Program-made: the position numbers and the translations under genes
Part shown: one piece after another, positions 6,198-12,614 of the stretch
Layout: each line of letters opens with the position of its first letter
How positions within the stretch are numbered: position 1 is the first letter of the stretch
Notes under the pieces: model-generated
What the model saw: only the letters and a program-made list of their open reading frames with translations
Told to the model about the DNA's origin: nothing
Databases searched by the model: none
Origin: Candidatus Jordarchaeia archaeon
Lineage (GTDB): Archaea > Asgardarchaeota > Jordiarchaeia > Jordiarchaeales > Freyrarchaeaceae
Assembly (NCBI GenBank): GCA_018383835.1
Contig: JAHAWR010000033.1
Span: 1 to 13,109, forward strand
Length of the DNA: 13,109 nt
Direction of reading: 5' to 3'

Positions 6198-7979
6198 CTA
6201 CGTCAGCGGCCCTATGCTTATCTGTGGCTCTCTTCTGACGTAGCGTCCACTCCCCTCTATGACGTATGAGAACTGTATTTCCTGCTTGGGCTCCAGCCTC
6301 GCGAAAAACCATGAGAGCACTAGTCCGTCTGGTGTCTCCTCCACCTTTGGTTGGAACTCTTCAGGCTTCCATGAGACCAGCTTGAAGCCAGAGGGAACAA
6401 AGTCCTTCACGGAAACGTTTTCTATGTTTACTTCTCCAGAGTTCACGATAACTAATGGAACCACGTACTGGTTCTTCTCAGCTCCTGGAGTTACGGCCTC
6501 CTTGAAGATCTTCACCGCTCTTCTAGCGTACTTTATCTCGATTGCTGGCGGTTTTTCCTCAAGTCTGACAAACTCTCCCTCCAGTCCTGGAGGGGAGATG
6601 TTGCACGTCACTCTTAGGGGGGTGAGATACTTACCCTTTGGCTTGGGTCCCCAAGCAATAATGGGGTATGTCACCTTCATTGTTTGTCCTGGCTTGAAGC
6701 CGCCCATTTTACTCAACCCAGCCACGCTTATCTTTAGTGTTTTGTGCTGCTCTACAGGGGCTGACGGCGGCTCTAGGGTGATGGTTACGCCACTGGCAAC
6801 TTCCTTGTCTCCCAGGATAACCTTTATTTTGTCCGGGGTTGGGGCTCTAAAGTCCTCAGGAACCGTATCTATGATCGACACGGCGTCTAGTTCAGCGCTG
6901 CCAACGTTAAAAATGCTCACAGTGACGCTCATGGGCGTCTTGTTGTAGGCGTCGACCTCGGCTGGCATGAAGGCCTTCTCTGCCTCTACCCTCATTACTG
7001 GGAGCAACGTCTCCTCTTTGACCACCGTCGTGTATGTGCTCTTCCTGACCTCATAAGTCACCATGTAATCGAACTTGGTTTCAAAAACGGGGAGTTCAGG
7101 GCTTTCAACTTGAAACTTGTAGGACCAAGACTGCTGAGGGAGAAGTTCCACGTCTGGGGAGAGTGATGCCACCGGTTTTCTCCCATCGGAAACCAGAAAT
7201 GTCTCAACGTCTAGCAGTAGCTCCACAAAGTCGCTGGTGTTATAGAACTCCAGAGTGCAGTCCCAGAGGTTGGGCCTAGAGGGGGACTCGGCTGGCTCAA
7301 CACTGAAGCGCAGGTCAGAAATGCCGTAGAGGGATGGGTCTAGCGACGAAACAGTGCTACCTGTAACTTGGTAGGTGAGCAACACTTCTCCTGCTCCGAT
7401 CGGCTTTACGTCCTCAGGCTTTATAGCCATGTTAATAGCCAGCGTCGCTTCACCACCAGGAGCTAGGTCGAAGCCTTTCCAAACGACTTCCCTGGTTTCA
7501 GGGATGTACTCCACTGTCCCCGTTTGCGGCGGCTCTATTGATGGGTCACCGAACCCTTTAGGTATCCTCTTCCTTACCTCTAGGTTTTTAGCGAAAATAT
7601 CGCTGGGATTCGTTAGGGATATAATGCATCTTATCGGCGTGAGGCGATTGAAGGCAACAGCCCAGTTGACCTCGCTATCCTTTGGAAACGTGTCAACGAT
7701 TTCCCTCAGGTTAACTAAGGGGTTCTCGACCGGAATATCGTACTCCAAGCTCCACGTGCCTCCAGCGGGAACCTCACCCACCGTGTAGCGTTCCTCTTTC
7801 AGTGACGTGGAGGAAACGCCTCCTAGCTGTAGTTCGCAACTCCAGATCTTATTTCTCTGACTCGGATTTCTTACGGTAAGAGTTCCCTTCGCGGATATCG
7901 ACTTCAACTTGTTGTCTCCTGATAGAACACAATCAACCTTCTCTGACAGGTCTACGATGACTTTTAAAGTTTCACCCAA
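6198..7979 (-). CDS. Intracellular multi-domain beta-sandwich repeat protein
   Basis: The 593-residue protein appears built of about five immunoglobulin-like beta-sandwich units. Each has a hydrophobic-x-Asn-x-(Ser/Gly) turn: TVRNPS (35-40), SLTNPS (121-126), EFYNTS (244-249), SIFNVG (355-360) and VIVNSG (510-515). Three of these run on into the DUF11-like pattern of an amphipathic strand and a Pro-x-x-F turn: PKGFGD, PEDFRAP and PSGFKLV. DUF11-type units normally sit in secreted surface proteins, yet this one begins MGETLKVIVDLSEKV without a signal peptide and ends ISIGPLT without a membrane anchor. The start is TTG with AGGAGG at 7989-7994, nine bases upstream. A TATA-like box lies at 8033-8040. 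It converges on the coiled-coil gene ending at 6189. The exact family is unknown to me; a cytoplasmic adhesive or scaffold role is a guess. Confidence 0.78.
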   Translation of the reverse strand: MGETLKVIVDLSEKVDCVLSGDNKLKSISAKGTLTVRNPSQRNKIWSCELQLGGVSSTSLKEERYTVGEVPAGGTWSLEYDIPVENPLVNLREIVDTFPKDSEVNWAVAFNRLTPIRCIISLTNPSDIFAKNLEVRKRIPKGFGDPSIEPPQTGTVEYIPETREVVWKGFDLAPGGEATLAINMAIKPEDVKPIGAGEVLLTYQVTGSTVSSLDPSLYGISDLRFSVEPAESPSRPNLWDCTLEFYNTSDFVELLLDVETFLVSDGRKPVASLSPDVELLPQQSWSYKFQVESPELPVFETKFDYMVTYEVRKSTYTTVVKEETLLPVMRVEAEKAFMPAEVDAYNKTPMSVTVSIFNVGSAELDAVSIIDTVPEDFRAPTPDKIKVILGDKEVASGVTITLEPPSAPVEQHKTLKISVAGLSKMGGFKPGQTMKVTYPIIAWGPKPKGKYLTPLRVTCNISPPGLEGEFVRLEEKPPAIEIKYARRAVKIFKEAVTPGAEKNQYVVPLVIVNSGEVNIENVSVKDFVPSGFKLVSWKPEEFQPKVEETPDGLVLSWFFARLEPKQEIQFSYVIEGSGRYVRREPQISIGPLT

Positions 7980-8032
7980 AAGGTGATTCCTCCTAAGTCA
8001 TTTGTACGCAAAAAAAGAGTATGAAATTGGAG

Positions 8033-8040
8033 ATATTTAA
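8033..8040 (-). promoter_or_regulatory. TATA box for the beta-sandwich gene
   Basis: TTAAATAT on the minus strand would place transcription start near 8010 and give a 30-base leader carrying AGGAGG (7989-7994). The gene therefore probably has its own promoter rather than relying on read-through from the hydrolase gene. A run of seven T (8010-8016, minus strand) lies between the two genes and could also end the upstream transcript. Confidence 0.45.
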
Positions 8041-8068
8041 CTATTACTGTAAAGTCGCTCAAGGAAGG

Positions 8069-8773
8069 CTACTCACGCGGTAAGGGCTTAAATGTAAACT
8101 CTGTTCCTGCGACCCACTCTACCATTATTTCCTCGCCGGCTTCCATACGCTTGTACTTAGCCTCTGGAGCCATCAACGAGAAGTGCTCCTCGAAGTAGTC
8201 AAGCTCCTCCTCTTTCCTGACATGCATTGGTACAACTAGTTTGGGTTTTAGGTCACTTACCGCTTGGAGGGCTTGCACGGGCGGGAACGTCTCCGTCTCA
8301 TCCACACCTATCAGAAGTACATCTATTTCGTAGTGGCCTAGAAGCCCTCTGGTTCCAGCATCACCTAGGTGAACTAACCTGACCTTTTCGAGCTCCACGA
8401 GGAAGGCGAAGTGCGAGATAGTCGATGGGTTCTTGAGCGGCCCGTGGTTAAGCGCCACAGCAGTTATCTTCACCTCCGGTCTAACGAAGCTCTCACCTGG
8501 ATTAAGGGGGCGGAGAAGCCATTCAGGTGCTCCCTCCCTTCTCAGTTTCTCGACCACCTCACCTGTTCCAACCACGAAAGCTTTCTGGGCCGCAGCGATC
8601 CTAGCGGCGTTTCCCAAGTGATCGGGGTGGTTATGGGTGACGCAGATCACACTGACCTTCTCGCTCTCGCTGACCAGCGGTTTCCCTTCAAGGTATCCCG
8701 GGTCTAAAAGCACGCTAACCTTCAGGGAGGAAAACTTGAAGGCTGCATGCCCGAAGAACTTCAACACAGGCAT
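8069..8773 (-). CDS. Metallo-beta-lactamase-fold hydrolase (UPF0173 type)
   Basis: A 234-residue metal-dependent hydrolase of the UPF0173-like group. It shows the family features in order: GHAAF near the N-terminus (8-12), the metal-binding HNHPDH motif (47-52), His110 in VALNHGP, HLGDAG (135-140) with a metal-bridging Asp, and the late His184 in VVPMHVR. These are the ligands for two metal ions, usually zinc. Substrate is not known for the family, so no pathway can be given. The start is ATG. Only a weak GGGG-type ribosome binding site precedes it, with a TATA-like AT-rich stretch about 60 bases upstream. It lies 89 bases upstream of the beta-sandwich gene on the same strand, but probably in a separate transcript. 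Confidence 0.85.
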   Translation of the reverse strand: MPVLKFFGHAAFKFSSLKVSVLLDPGYLEGKPLVSESEKVSVICVTHNHPDHLGNAARIAAAQKAFVVGTGEVVEKLRREGAPEWLLRPLNPGESFVRPEVKITAVALNHGPLKNPSTISHFAFLVELEKVRLVHLGDAGTRGLLGHYEIDVLLIGVDETETFPPVQALQAVSDLKPKLVVPMHVRKEEELDYFEEHFSLMAPEAKYKRMEAGEEIMVEWVAGTEFTFKPLPRE

Positions 8774-9091
8774 TCAGACCATCCCCAAGCACCCTAACAG
8801 AACTCCTGAAGCGTCAAAGCGAGAAACAAGAAAATTAAGGGTTAATCTCATATTTCACCTTTTTGGAGAATTTTGCTAGAACGTGAGAGATGCGCTTTGA
8901 GAGAAGTTTGCTAAACGTTAAGGGAGGGTGGAGCTGGCCCTACTTTCAGAAACACTACCAGAAACGCCGGGTGGGTGCGGGGCCGCCAGCATGGTTTCCC
9001 TCGGCAGCACATGCCACATAGGAAGTTTAACTGAATGGTGGTTTCAGCAAAGCGCACCCTTCTTAGACTTACGTTTCCCGGCGATGATAAA
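8774..9091. other. Intergenic stretch before the L15e operon
   Basis: This holds the promoter of the minus-strand hydrolase gene at its left end. A plus-strand frame at 8928-9137 runs across the L15e TATA box and resembles no protein. Two similar words, TTTGCTAGAACGT (8872-8884) and TTTGCTAAACGT (8907-8918), lie 35 bases apart. The part from about 8920 to 9020 is GC-rich with short self-complementary words (GCATG/CATGC) and remains unexplained. Confidence 0.35.
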
Positions 9092-9100
9092 CTATAAAAG
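9092..9100 (+). promoter_or_regulatory. TATA box of the L15e operon
   Basis: CTATAAAAG is a near-ideal archaeal TATA box. It predicts a transcription start around 9120-9125 and a leader of about 40 bases to ATG 9165. Confidence 0.7.
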
Positions 9101-9164
9101 GAGATTCTGGTATGGGAAAATAGACTTTTTTAGCTGAACCGGGATTCTGGGAGTGGATGTTGGC

Positions 9165-9752
9165 ATGGTAAAGTCAATGTACACTTATATTTCAGAGAGC
9201 TGGAGGCAAATAGTAGGTAAGAAAGATGAGCTGAAGGATTTTCTGCGTGAAAGATTGACGCTGTGGCGCAAGCAACCTGTGATAGTGAGAGTGGAGAGGC
9301 CCACTAGGCCTGATAGGGCTAGGAGGCTCGGTTATAGAGCTAAGCAAGGTTTCATCGTGGTTAGGGTTCGAGTGCGTAAGGGGGGGCTGAGAAAGCCTAG
9401 GCCTAGAAGTGGCAGGAAGCCGAAGGGTTTGGGTGTGGCTAAGAAGACACCTGGAAAGAATCTCCAGTGGATCGCTGAGGAAAGGATTGCCCGCAAGTAC
9501 CCGAACATGGAGATTCTCAACTCGTACTACGTCGGGGAGGACGGCAGATGGAAGTGGTTCGAGGCCATCCTGGTTGATCCGAGTCATCCCTCCATAAAAT
9601 CTGACCCAAAGATAAACTGGATTTGTGACAGGGTTCACCATGGCAGAGTGTTCAGAGGCCTTACGAGTAGCGGCAAGAAGGCGAGGGGACTAATTAACAG
9701 GGGGAAGGGCGCCGAGAAGATTAGGCCAAGCCGTGAGAAGTACTATGACTAA
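9165..9752 (+). CDS. rpl15e: Ribosomal protein L15e (large subunit)
   Basis: This is the archaeal/eukaryotic 60S/50S protein L15e, an rRNA-binding structural protein of the large subunit. From ATG 9165 it has 195 residues, the usual length. Hallmarks are the N-terminal MYTYISESW helix, RPTRPDRARRLGYRAKQGF, the Arg/Lys/Gly-rich GGLRKPRPRSGRKPKGLG segment, NLQWIAEERIARKYPNMEILNSYYVGEDG, and the C-terminal HHGRVFRGLTSSGKKARGL. The frame opens at GTG 9153, but family starts favour ATG 9165 or ATG 9177. It is first in an operon with the DUF54, Rpp30 and Pop5 genes, under a clear TATA box. Confidence 0.96.
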   Translation: MVKSMYTYISESWRQIVGKKDELKDFLRERLTLWRKQPVIVRVERPTRPDRARRLGYRAKQGFIVVRVRVRKGGLRKPRPRSGRKPKGLGVAKKTPGKNLQWIAEERIARKYPNMEILNSYYVGEDGRWKWFEAILVDPSHPSIKSDPKINWICDRVHHGRVFRGLTSSGKKARGLINRGKGAEKIRPSREKYYD

Positions 9753-9755
9753 CTG

Positions 9756-10202
9756 GTGGAAGATTTGGATGGTGAAGGTTTATCTAGTGTGGAGTTTGAA
9801 GTTTTTGTTCATTCAACGGAAGACCCGGAGAAGGTTCTGAAAGCATTACTTTTTCTCTCAGGCGGTAAAGGGGAAGTTGTAAGGGAGAAAGTTAGAGGAC
9901 ACTATGGAAACGAAGTGATAATTTACAGGACAAAGATTTCTAGAAAAGAATCTGAGGAAGTCGTTAAGCGACTGGCATCCCTAATGGAGAAAGACGACAA
10001 AAGAAGGCTGGGGAAGCAGCTTTCCTTAAGATACGATGGGCATGGAAATATCTTCCTCCGCTTTGACAAGCAGAAGGCGTATTTAGGGGAAGTGCGCTTG
10101 AGCGATTATGAGGATGTCGTTAGAGTCAAGGTCAAGTTCTCTAAAAGTGGACTTGAGGAGATACGTGAGATATGCAGGGAGCACGACTTAATCGCAGACT
10201 GA
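9756..10202 (+). CDS. Exosome-linked RNA-binding protein, DUF54 family
   Basis: A 148-residue protein of the archaeal DUF54 family, annotated in archaeal superoperon studies as a predicted exosome subunit with an RNA-binding fold. The typical pattern is visible: a strand SVEFEVFVHSTEDPEKVLKAL, then GHYGNEVIIYRTKI, a helix SEEVVKRLASLM, and a central LSLRYDGHGNIFLRFDKQKAYLGE, the segment most typical of the family. The start may be GTG 9756 (three bases after the L15e stop) or TTG 9765, which has GGTGG five bases upstream. Its end overlaps the start of the Rpp30 gene by 31 bases, consistent with coupled translation in the L15e/RNase P operon. Confidence 0.85.
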   Translation: MEDLDGEGLSSVEFEVFVHSTEDPEKVLKALLFLSGGKGEVVREKVRGHYGNEVIIYRTKISRKESEEVVKRLASLMEKDDKRRLGKQLSLRYDGHGNIFLRFDKQKAYLGEVRLSDYEDVVRVKVKFSKSGLEEIREICREHDLIAD

Positions 10203-10852
10203 AATTCGTTGAGACACATGTACACCTCAGCTCAGTCTTCTCGAAGGAGCGTTTCCTTAAGCTCGCAAGCAAGTTAGGGTTCAGCGTCATCTTCGCAACT
10301 GACAGAGTAGAAGGAGTGGGGGAGGTTGAGGTTCTCTTAAGAGTGAACCTCGAGGGGGGAAACTTGGCTCAGATGAAAAGGGCGCTGGGCAGGGTAAGAG
10401 GGAAAGGGGACGTGGTAGCTGCACCATGCATAAACAGGGAGGTAGCCACATGGGCTGCTCGGAACCCAGACATTGACGTGATCTACTTCCCATCACTCGA
10501 CCATTACAAGTGCATGGACAAGTCACTCGTCAGACTCTCCCATGAGGGAAGAACGGCAATTGAACTATCGCTAACTCCCCTCTTCGAGAGGGAGGGGACG
10601 AAGCGCATGCAGGCCTTCTCAATACTCAGGAGGGCGGCCACAGTGCTGCTAGAGGAGGGAGCTGTATTCTTCATAACTAGGGAGCCAAAAGGGGAGTATG
10701 AGCTACGCTCTCCCGAAAGCCTCATCGCCATAGCACGCCTTCTCGGAGTTCCCAGAGAGGGAGCAGTCAGGGCGCTTTCCTCATACCCTCTCCTCATACT
10801 TAAATGGAGAGGATATGAAGGAATTCAGAGAGAAGTTACACCGGAAGGGTGA
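10172..10852 (+). CDS. rnp3: RNase P protein component 3 (Rpp30)
   Basis: One of the protein subunits that assist archaeal RNase P RNA in removing 5' leaders from precursor tRNAs; it pairs with Pop5 to activate the catalytic domain. At 226 residues it fits the family, which folds as a PHP-like TIM barrel. Recognisable pieces are the first strand KFVETHVHLS, SVIFATDR, the central DIDVIYFPSLDHYKCMDKSLVRLSH-type segment and IELSLTPLFEREGTKRMQAFSILRRAA. ATG 10172 overlaps the upstream DUF54 gene by 31 bases; the family often begins nearer KFVE (about 10202), where only CTG is available. The Pop5 gene follows after six bases, so the heterodimer partners are co-expressed. Confidence 0.88.
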   Translation: MQGARLNRRLKFVETHVHLSSVFSKERFLKLASKLGFSVIFATDRVEGVGEVEVLLRVNLEGGNLAQMKRALGRVRGKGDVVAAPCINREVATWAARNPDIDVIYFPSLDHYKCMDKSLVRLSHEGRTAIELSLTPLFEREGTKRMQAFSILRRAATVLLEEGAVFFITREPKGEYELRSPESLIAIARLLGVPREGAVRALSSYPLLILKWRGYEGIQREVTPEG

Positions 10853-10858
10853 CGCTGC

Positions 10859-11209
10859 TTGAACGGTACGCGACCAGCTAAGACTAGGCGACGATACGTT
10901 GTCTTCCATGTTACAAGCGATGGGGAGTTCGAATACGAGGAGGTGTCTCAAAGCATATGGGACATGCTCCTTAGGCTTTTCGGCGAGCTCGGAGTCAGCC
11001 TCATGGACCTGAGACTCATGGAGTACGATGAGCAGTCGGGTTTCGGCATACTACGCTGCACACACAAGACCGTTGACGCCGTACATGCGGGGGTAAGCAT
11101 GATTTCAAACATAGAAGGAACACCAGTCCTAATCGACGTTAAGAAAATTACAGGAAGCTTAAGAAAAGCGAGAAAAGTGATCGGGGAGCTCAAGAAGCAA
11201 GCCACCTAA
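10859..11209 (+). CDS. rnp2: RNase P protein component 2 (Pop5)
   Basis: The Pop5 subunit of archaeal RNase P, 116 residues with an RRM-like fold that forms a heterotetramer with Rpp30. Family signatures are RRRYVVFHV near the start, SIWDMLLRLFGELGVSLMDLRLMEYDEQSGFGILRC in the middle and a VDAVHAGVSMI helix followed by the C-terminal strand VLIDVKKITGSLRKARK. The start is TTG, seven bases after the Rpp30 stop, behind a GGGTGA-type ribosome binding site. In many archaea the next genes are the proteasome alpha subunit and exosome subunits; here the conserved run stops and a C/D sRNA follows. Confidence 0.92.
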   Translation: MNGTRPAKTRRRYVVFHVTSDGEFEYEEVSQSIWDMLLRLFGELGVSLMDLRLMEYDEQSGFGILRCTHKTVDAVHAGVSMISNIEGTPVLIDVKKITGSLRKARKVIGELKKQAT

Positions 11210-11221
11210 TGAAAACGATAC

Positions 11222-11229
11222 TTATAAAT
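11222..11229 (+). promoter_or_regulatory. TATA box of the C/D sRNA and following gene
   Basis: TTATAAAT ends 28 bases before box C of the sRNA. It predicts a transcription start near 11250, just at the terminal stem of the guide RNA. Confidence 0.7.
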
Positions 11230-11251
11230 TACTCGTCGACCTATTCGGATG

Positions 11252-11322
11252 TGGAGATGATGGCGCCGTCCCAGTCTGAGGATCCTAAGGAGACGATGAT
11301 GACCTCATGACAACCTGATCTA
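11252..11322 (+). ncRNA. Box C/D sRNA with two guides
   Basis: A 2'-O-methylation guide RNA bound by L7Ae, Nop5 and fibrillarin. All elements are present in order: box C ATGATGG (11257-11263), a 12-base guide CGCCGTCCCAGT (11264-11275), box D' CTGA (11276-11279), a 16-base spacer, box C' ATGATGA (11296-11302), a second 12-base guide CCTCATGACAAC (11303-11314) and box D CTGA (11315-11318). The flanks pair as a terminal stem, TGGA (11252-11255) with TCTA (11319-11322), outside a K-turn. Guide 1 pairs over 11 positions, two of them G-U, with the conserved ACUGGGGCGGU of the 23S P-loop. The fifth base from box D' then points to the equivalent of E. coli G2251. Guide 2 has no target I recognise. 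A TATA box lies at the right distance upstream. Confidence 0.87.
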
Positions 11323-11330
11323 AGCCTTTT

Positions 11331-11337
11331 GGAGGGA
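11331..11337 (+). promoter_or_regulatory. Ribosome binding site deciding the start at 11344
   Basis: GGAGGGA with six bases to TTG 11344. It begins only nine bases beyond the sRNA terminal stem and lies within the longer frame opened by TTG 11329. Confidence 0.65.
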
Positions 11338-11343
11338 GACTTC

Positions 11344-12003
11344 TTGGGGGAGACTGAGGGAAGAAGAGAGGCTGTGAGGCTTCTAGAGGCTAGGTTGGAG
11401 AGGCAGGGGGAGGAAATCGAGAGGCAGAGGGCGCGTATAGAGGAGCTTGAGAGAGAGATTGCGGAGTGGAAGGTTAGGTTTGAAGCGGCTAGGAGAGAGT
11501 ATGAGGCAGAGGTTAAAAGGCTTGAGACGGCCCTAGGGTCCGTGGAGGAAGTTTCTAGGGAGAAAGAAAAGCTGGAAAGAGCGCTTGAAGAGGAGAAGCT
11601 TAAGCTTAGGCGCCTTGAAGAGGATAAAGAGCTTAGTGAGAACATGCTGCAGGCGGAGATCTCGAGGTTGAAGGGTGAAGTGCTTGCTAGAGAGGGAATG
11701 ATAGAAGAGCTCGAAGGAGAGGTTGTTCGCTTAAAGGAGAGAGTTTCTGAGTTAGAGGGAGAGAAAAAGAAGCTAGAGGGGCTCGTAAGTTCTCTTGAGA
11801 AGCTGATAGAAGGCGACATTAACTATAAGCCGTATTTTATTTTGAAGGGTGTAGGGCGGTGTAGGATGAGCGATTTAGCTAAAACTATGGGGGTCACAGA
11901 GGGACAGGTGAGGCTCATCGTAGCTAGGATGGAGAAGATGGGGATAGTGAAGCTCAGCGGAGAGGAGGTAAAGCTTAATGAGGAGTTCTTCGGTGTTGAC
12001 TAG
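11344..12003 (+). CDS. Long coiled-coil protein with C-terminal winged helix
   Basis: No named family is recognised. From TTG 11344 the protein has 219 residues: an almost unbroken, highly charged coiled coil (about 7-155, rich in Glu, Arg, Lys and Leu heptads) and a C-terminal winged helix (about 155-213) with RMSDLAKTMGVTEGQVRLIVARMEKMGIVKLSGEEVKL. This domain aligns without gaps over 58 residues (11 identical, most hydrophobic positions kept) with that of the protein at 4340-5077, and the coils share ISRLKGEV. The architecture suggests a dimer with paired DNA- or protein-binding heads. The gene starts 21 bases after the C/D sRNA stem and probably shares its promoter. Its TAG stop lies within a CTAG that is also the stop of the opposing gene. 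Confidence 0.77.
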   Translation: MGETEGRREAVRLLEARLERQGEEIERQRARIEELEREIAEWKVRFEAARREYEAEVKRLETALGSVEEVSREKEKLERALEEEKLKLRRLEEDKELSENMLQAEISRLKGEVLAREGMIEELEGEVVRLKERVSELEGEKKKLEGLVSSLEKLIEGDINYKPYFILKGVGRCRMSDLAKTMGVTEGQVRLIVARMEKMGIVKLSGEEVKLNEEFFGVD

Positions 12004-12473
12004 GCAGCCTTCTTGAGGGGCTTCGCCTTGGCTGGGGGTGTTTCTGTAGGTGAAGGGGGGGCTAGTAGAGATATTAGCTTATTGATTCTAGATGTTGCCT
12101 TGAGGGTCTTCTCGTTAACGTCATTGTGAATATCTTTTAGGGCCTCAGTTATTAGGGCGAGAATTTGCTGGAGGCGATTCCACCTTTCAGCCTCTTCCTG
12201 TGAAAGCTGGTCAAGTTTCCGCTCTAGCCTTTTCACCGCCTCCGCAGCAGCCTCGGAGGAAACGGTCGTTTTTGACATCGTCTTTTGGAGGGCCTTCATA
12301 TCGGCGGTGATGGATTTTAATACCTCAGAGACTGAGAGGGAGAGAACGCCTACGTCCTTGCCCAAGGCGTTTAGCCCATCGATTACTCTCTCAATCGTCT
12401 TAACCGTCGGAACCTCGCCTACTGGAGTCTTTATCACCTCAACTTCTATTTCAACTCTTCTCTCATCCGACAA
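12000..12473 (-). CDS. Coiled-coil protein with basic Pro/Lys/Ala tail
   Basis: An unrecognised 157-residue protein. An N-terminal strand-like segment (RRVEIEVEVIKTPVGEVPTVKTIERVI) leads into a long helical region (about 30-135) with heptad-like spacing, including AVKRLERKLDQLSQEEAERWNRLQQILALI. It ends in a low-complexity tail, APPSPTETPPAKAKPLKKAA, basic at its end. No membrane segment or signal peptide is seen. The start is TTG with a modest GGTG box about six to eight bases upstream and a TATA-like TTTTTAAT near 12516-12523. It converges on the coiled-coil/winged-helix gene, sharing the stop tetranucleotide. The pairing of a coiled-coil/wHTH gene with a second coiled-coil gene repeats the arrangement at 4340-6189, though I see no clear sequence similarity between the two partner proteins. 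Confidence 0.68.
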   Translation of the reverse strand: MSDERRVEIEVEVIKTPVGEVPTVKTIERVIDGLNALGKDVGVLSLSVSEVLKSITADMKALQKTMSKTTVSSEAAAEAVKRLERKLDQLSQEEAERWNRLQQILALITEALKDIHNDVNEKTLKATSRINKLISLLAPPSPTETPPAKAKPLKKAA

Positions 12474-12601
12474 AGAAGTACACCATCCCTATCCACATAA
12501 TCTTTAACGTGGCAGTGATTAAAAAGGTTTACCTAAAAAATACTTCATAATCTCTCGAACAGGAAGCTTCAAATGGAAGGTGCGCCTTGGTGTAAGCAGC
12601 T

Positions 12602-12608
12602 AGGAGGG
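12602..12608 (+). promoter_or_regulatory. Ribosome binding site deciding the S2P start
   Basis: AGGAGGG with six bases to GTG 12615. The in-frame ATG at 12573 has only a weak AGGA upstream. Confidence 0.65.
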
Positions 12609-12614
12609 AGATAT

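Noticed and set aside
8928..9137. 69-codon plus-strand frame before L15e
   Set aside because: It runs through the L15e TATA box and has no protein-like pattern.
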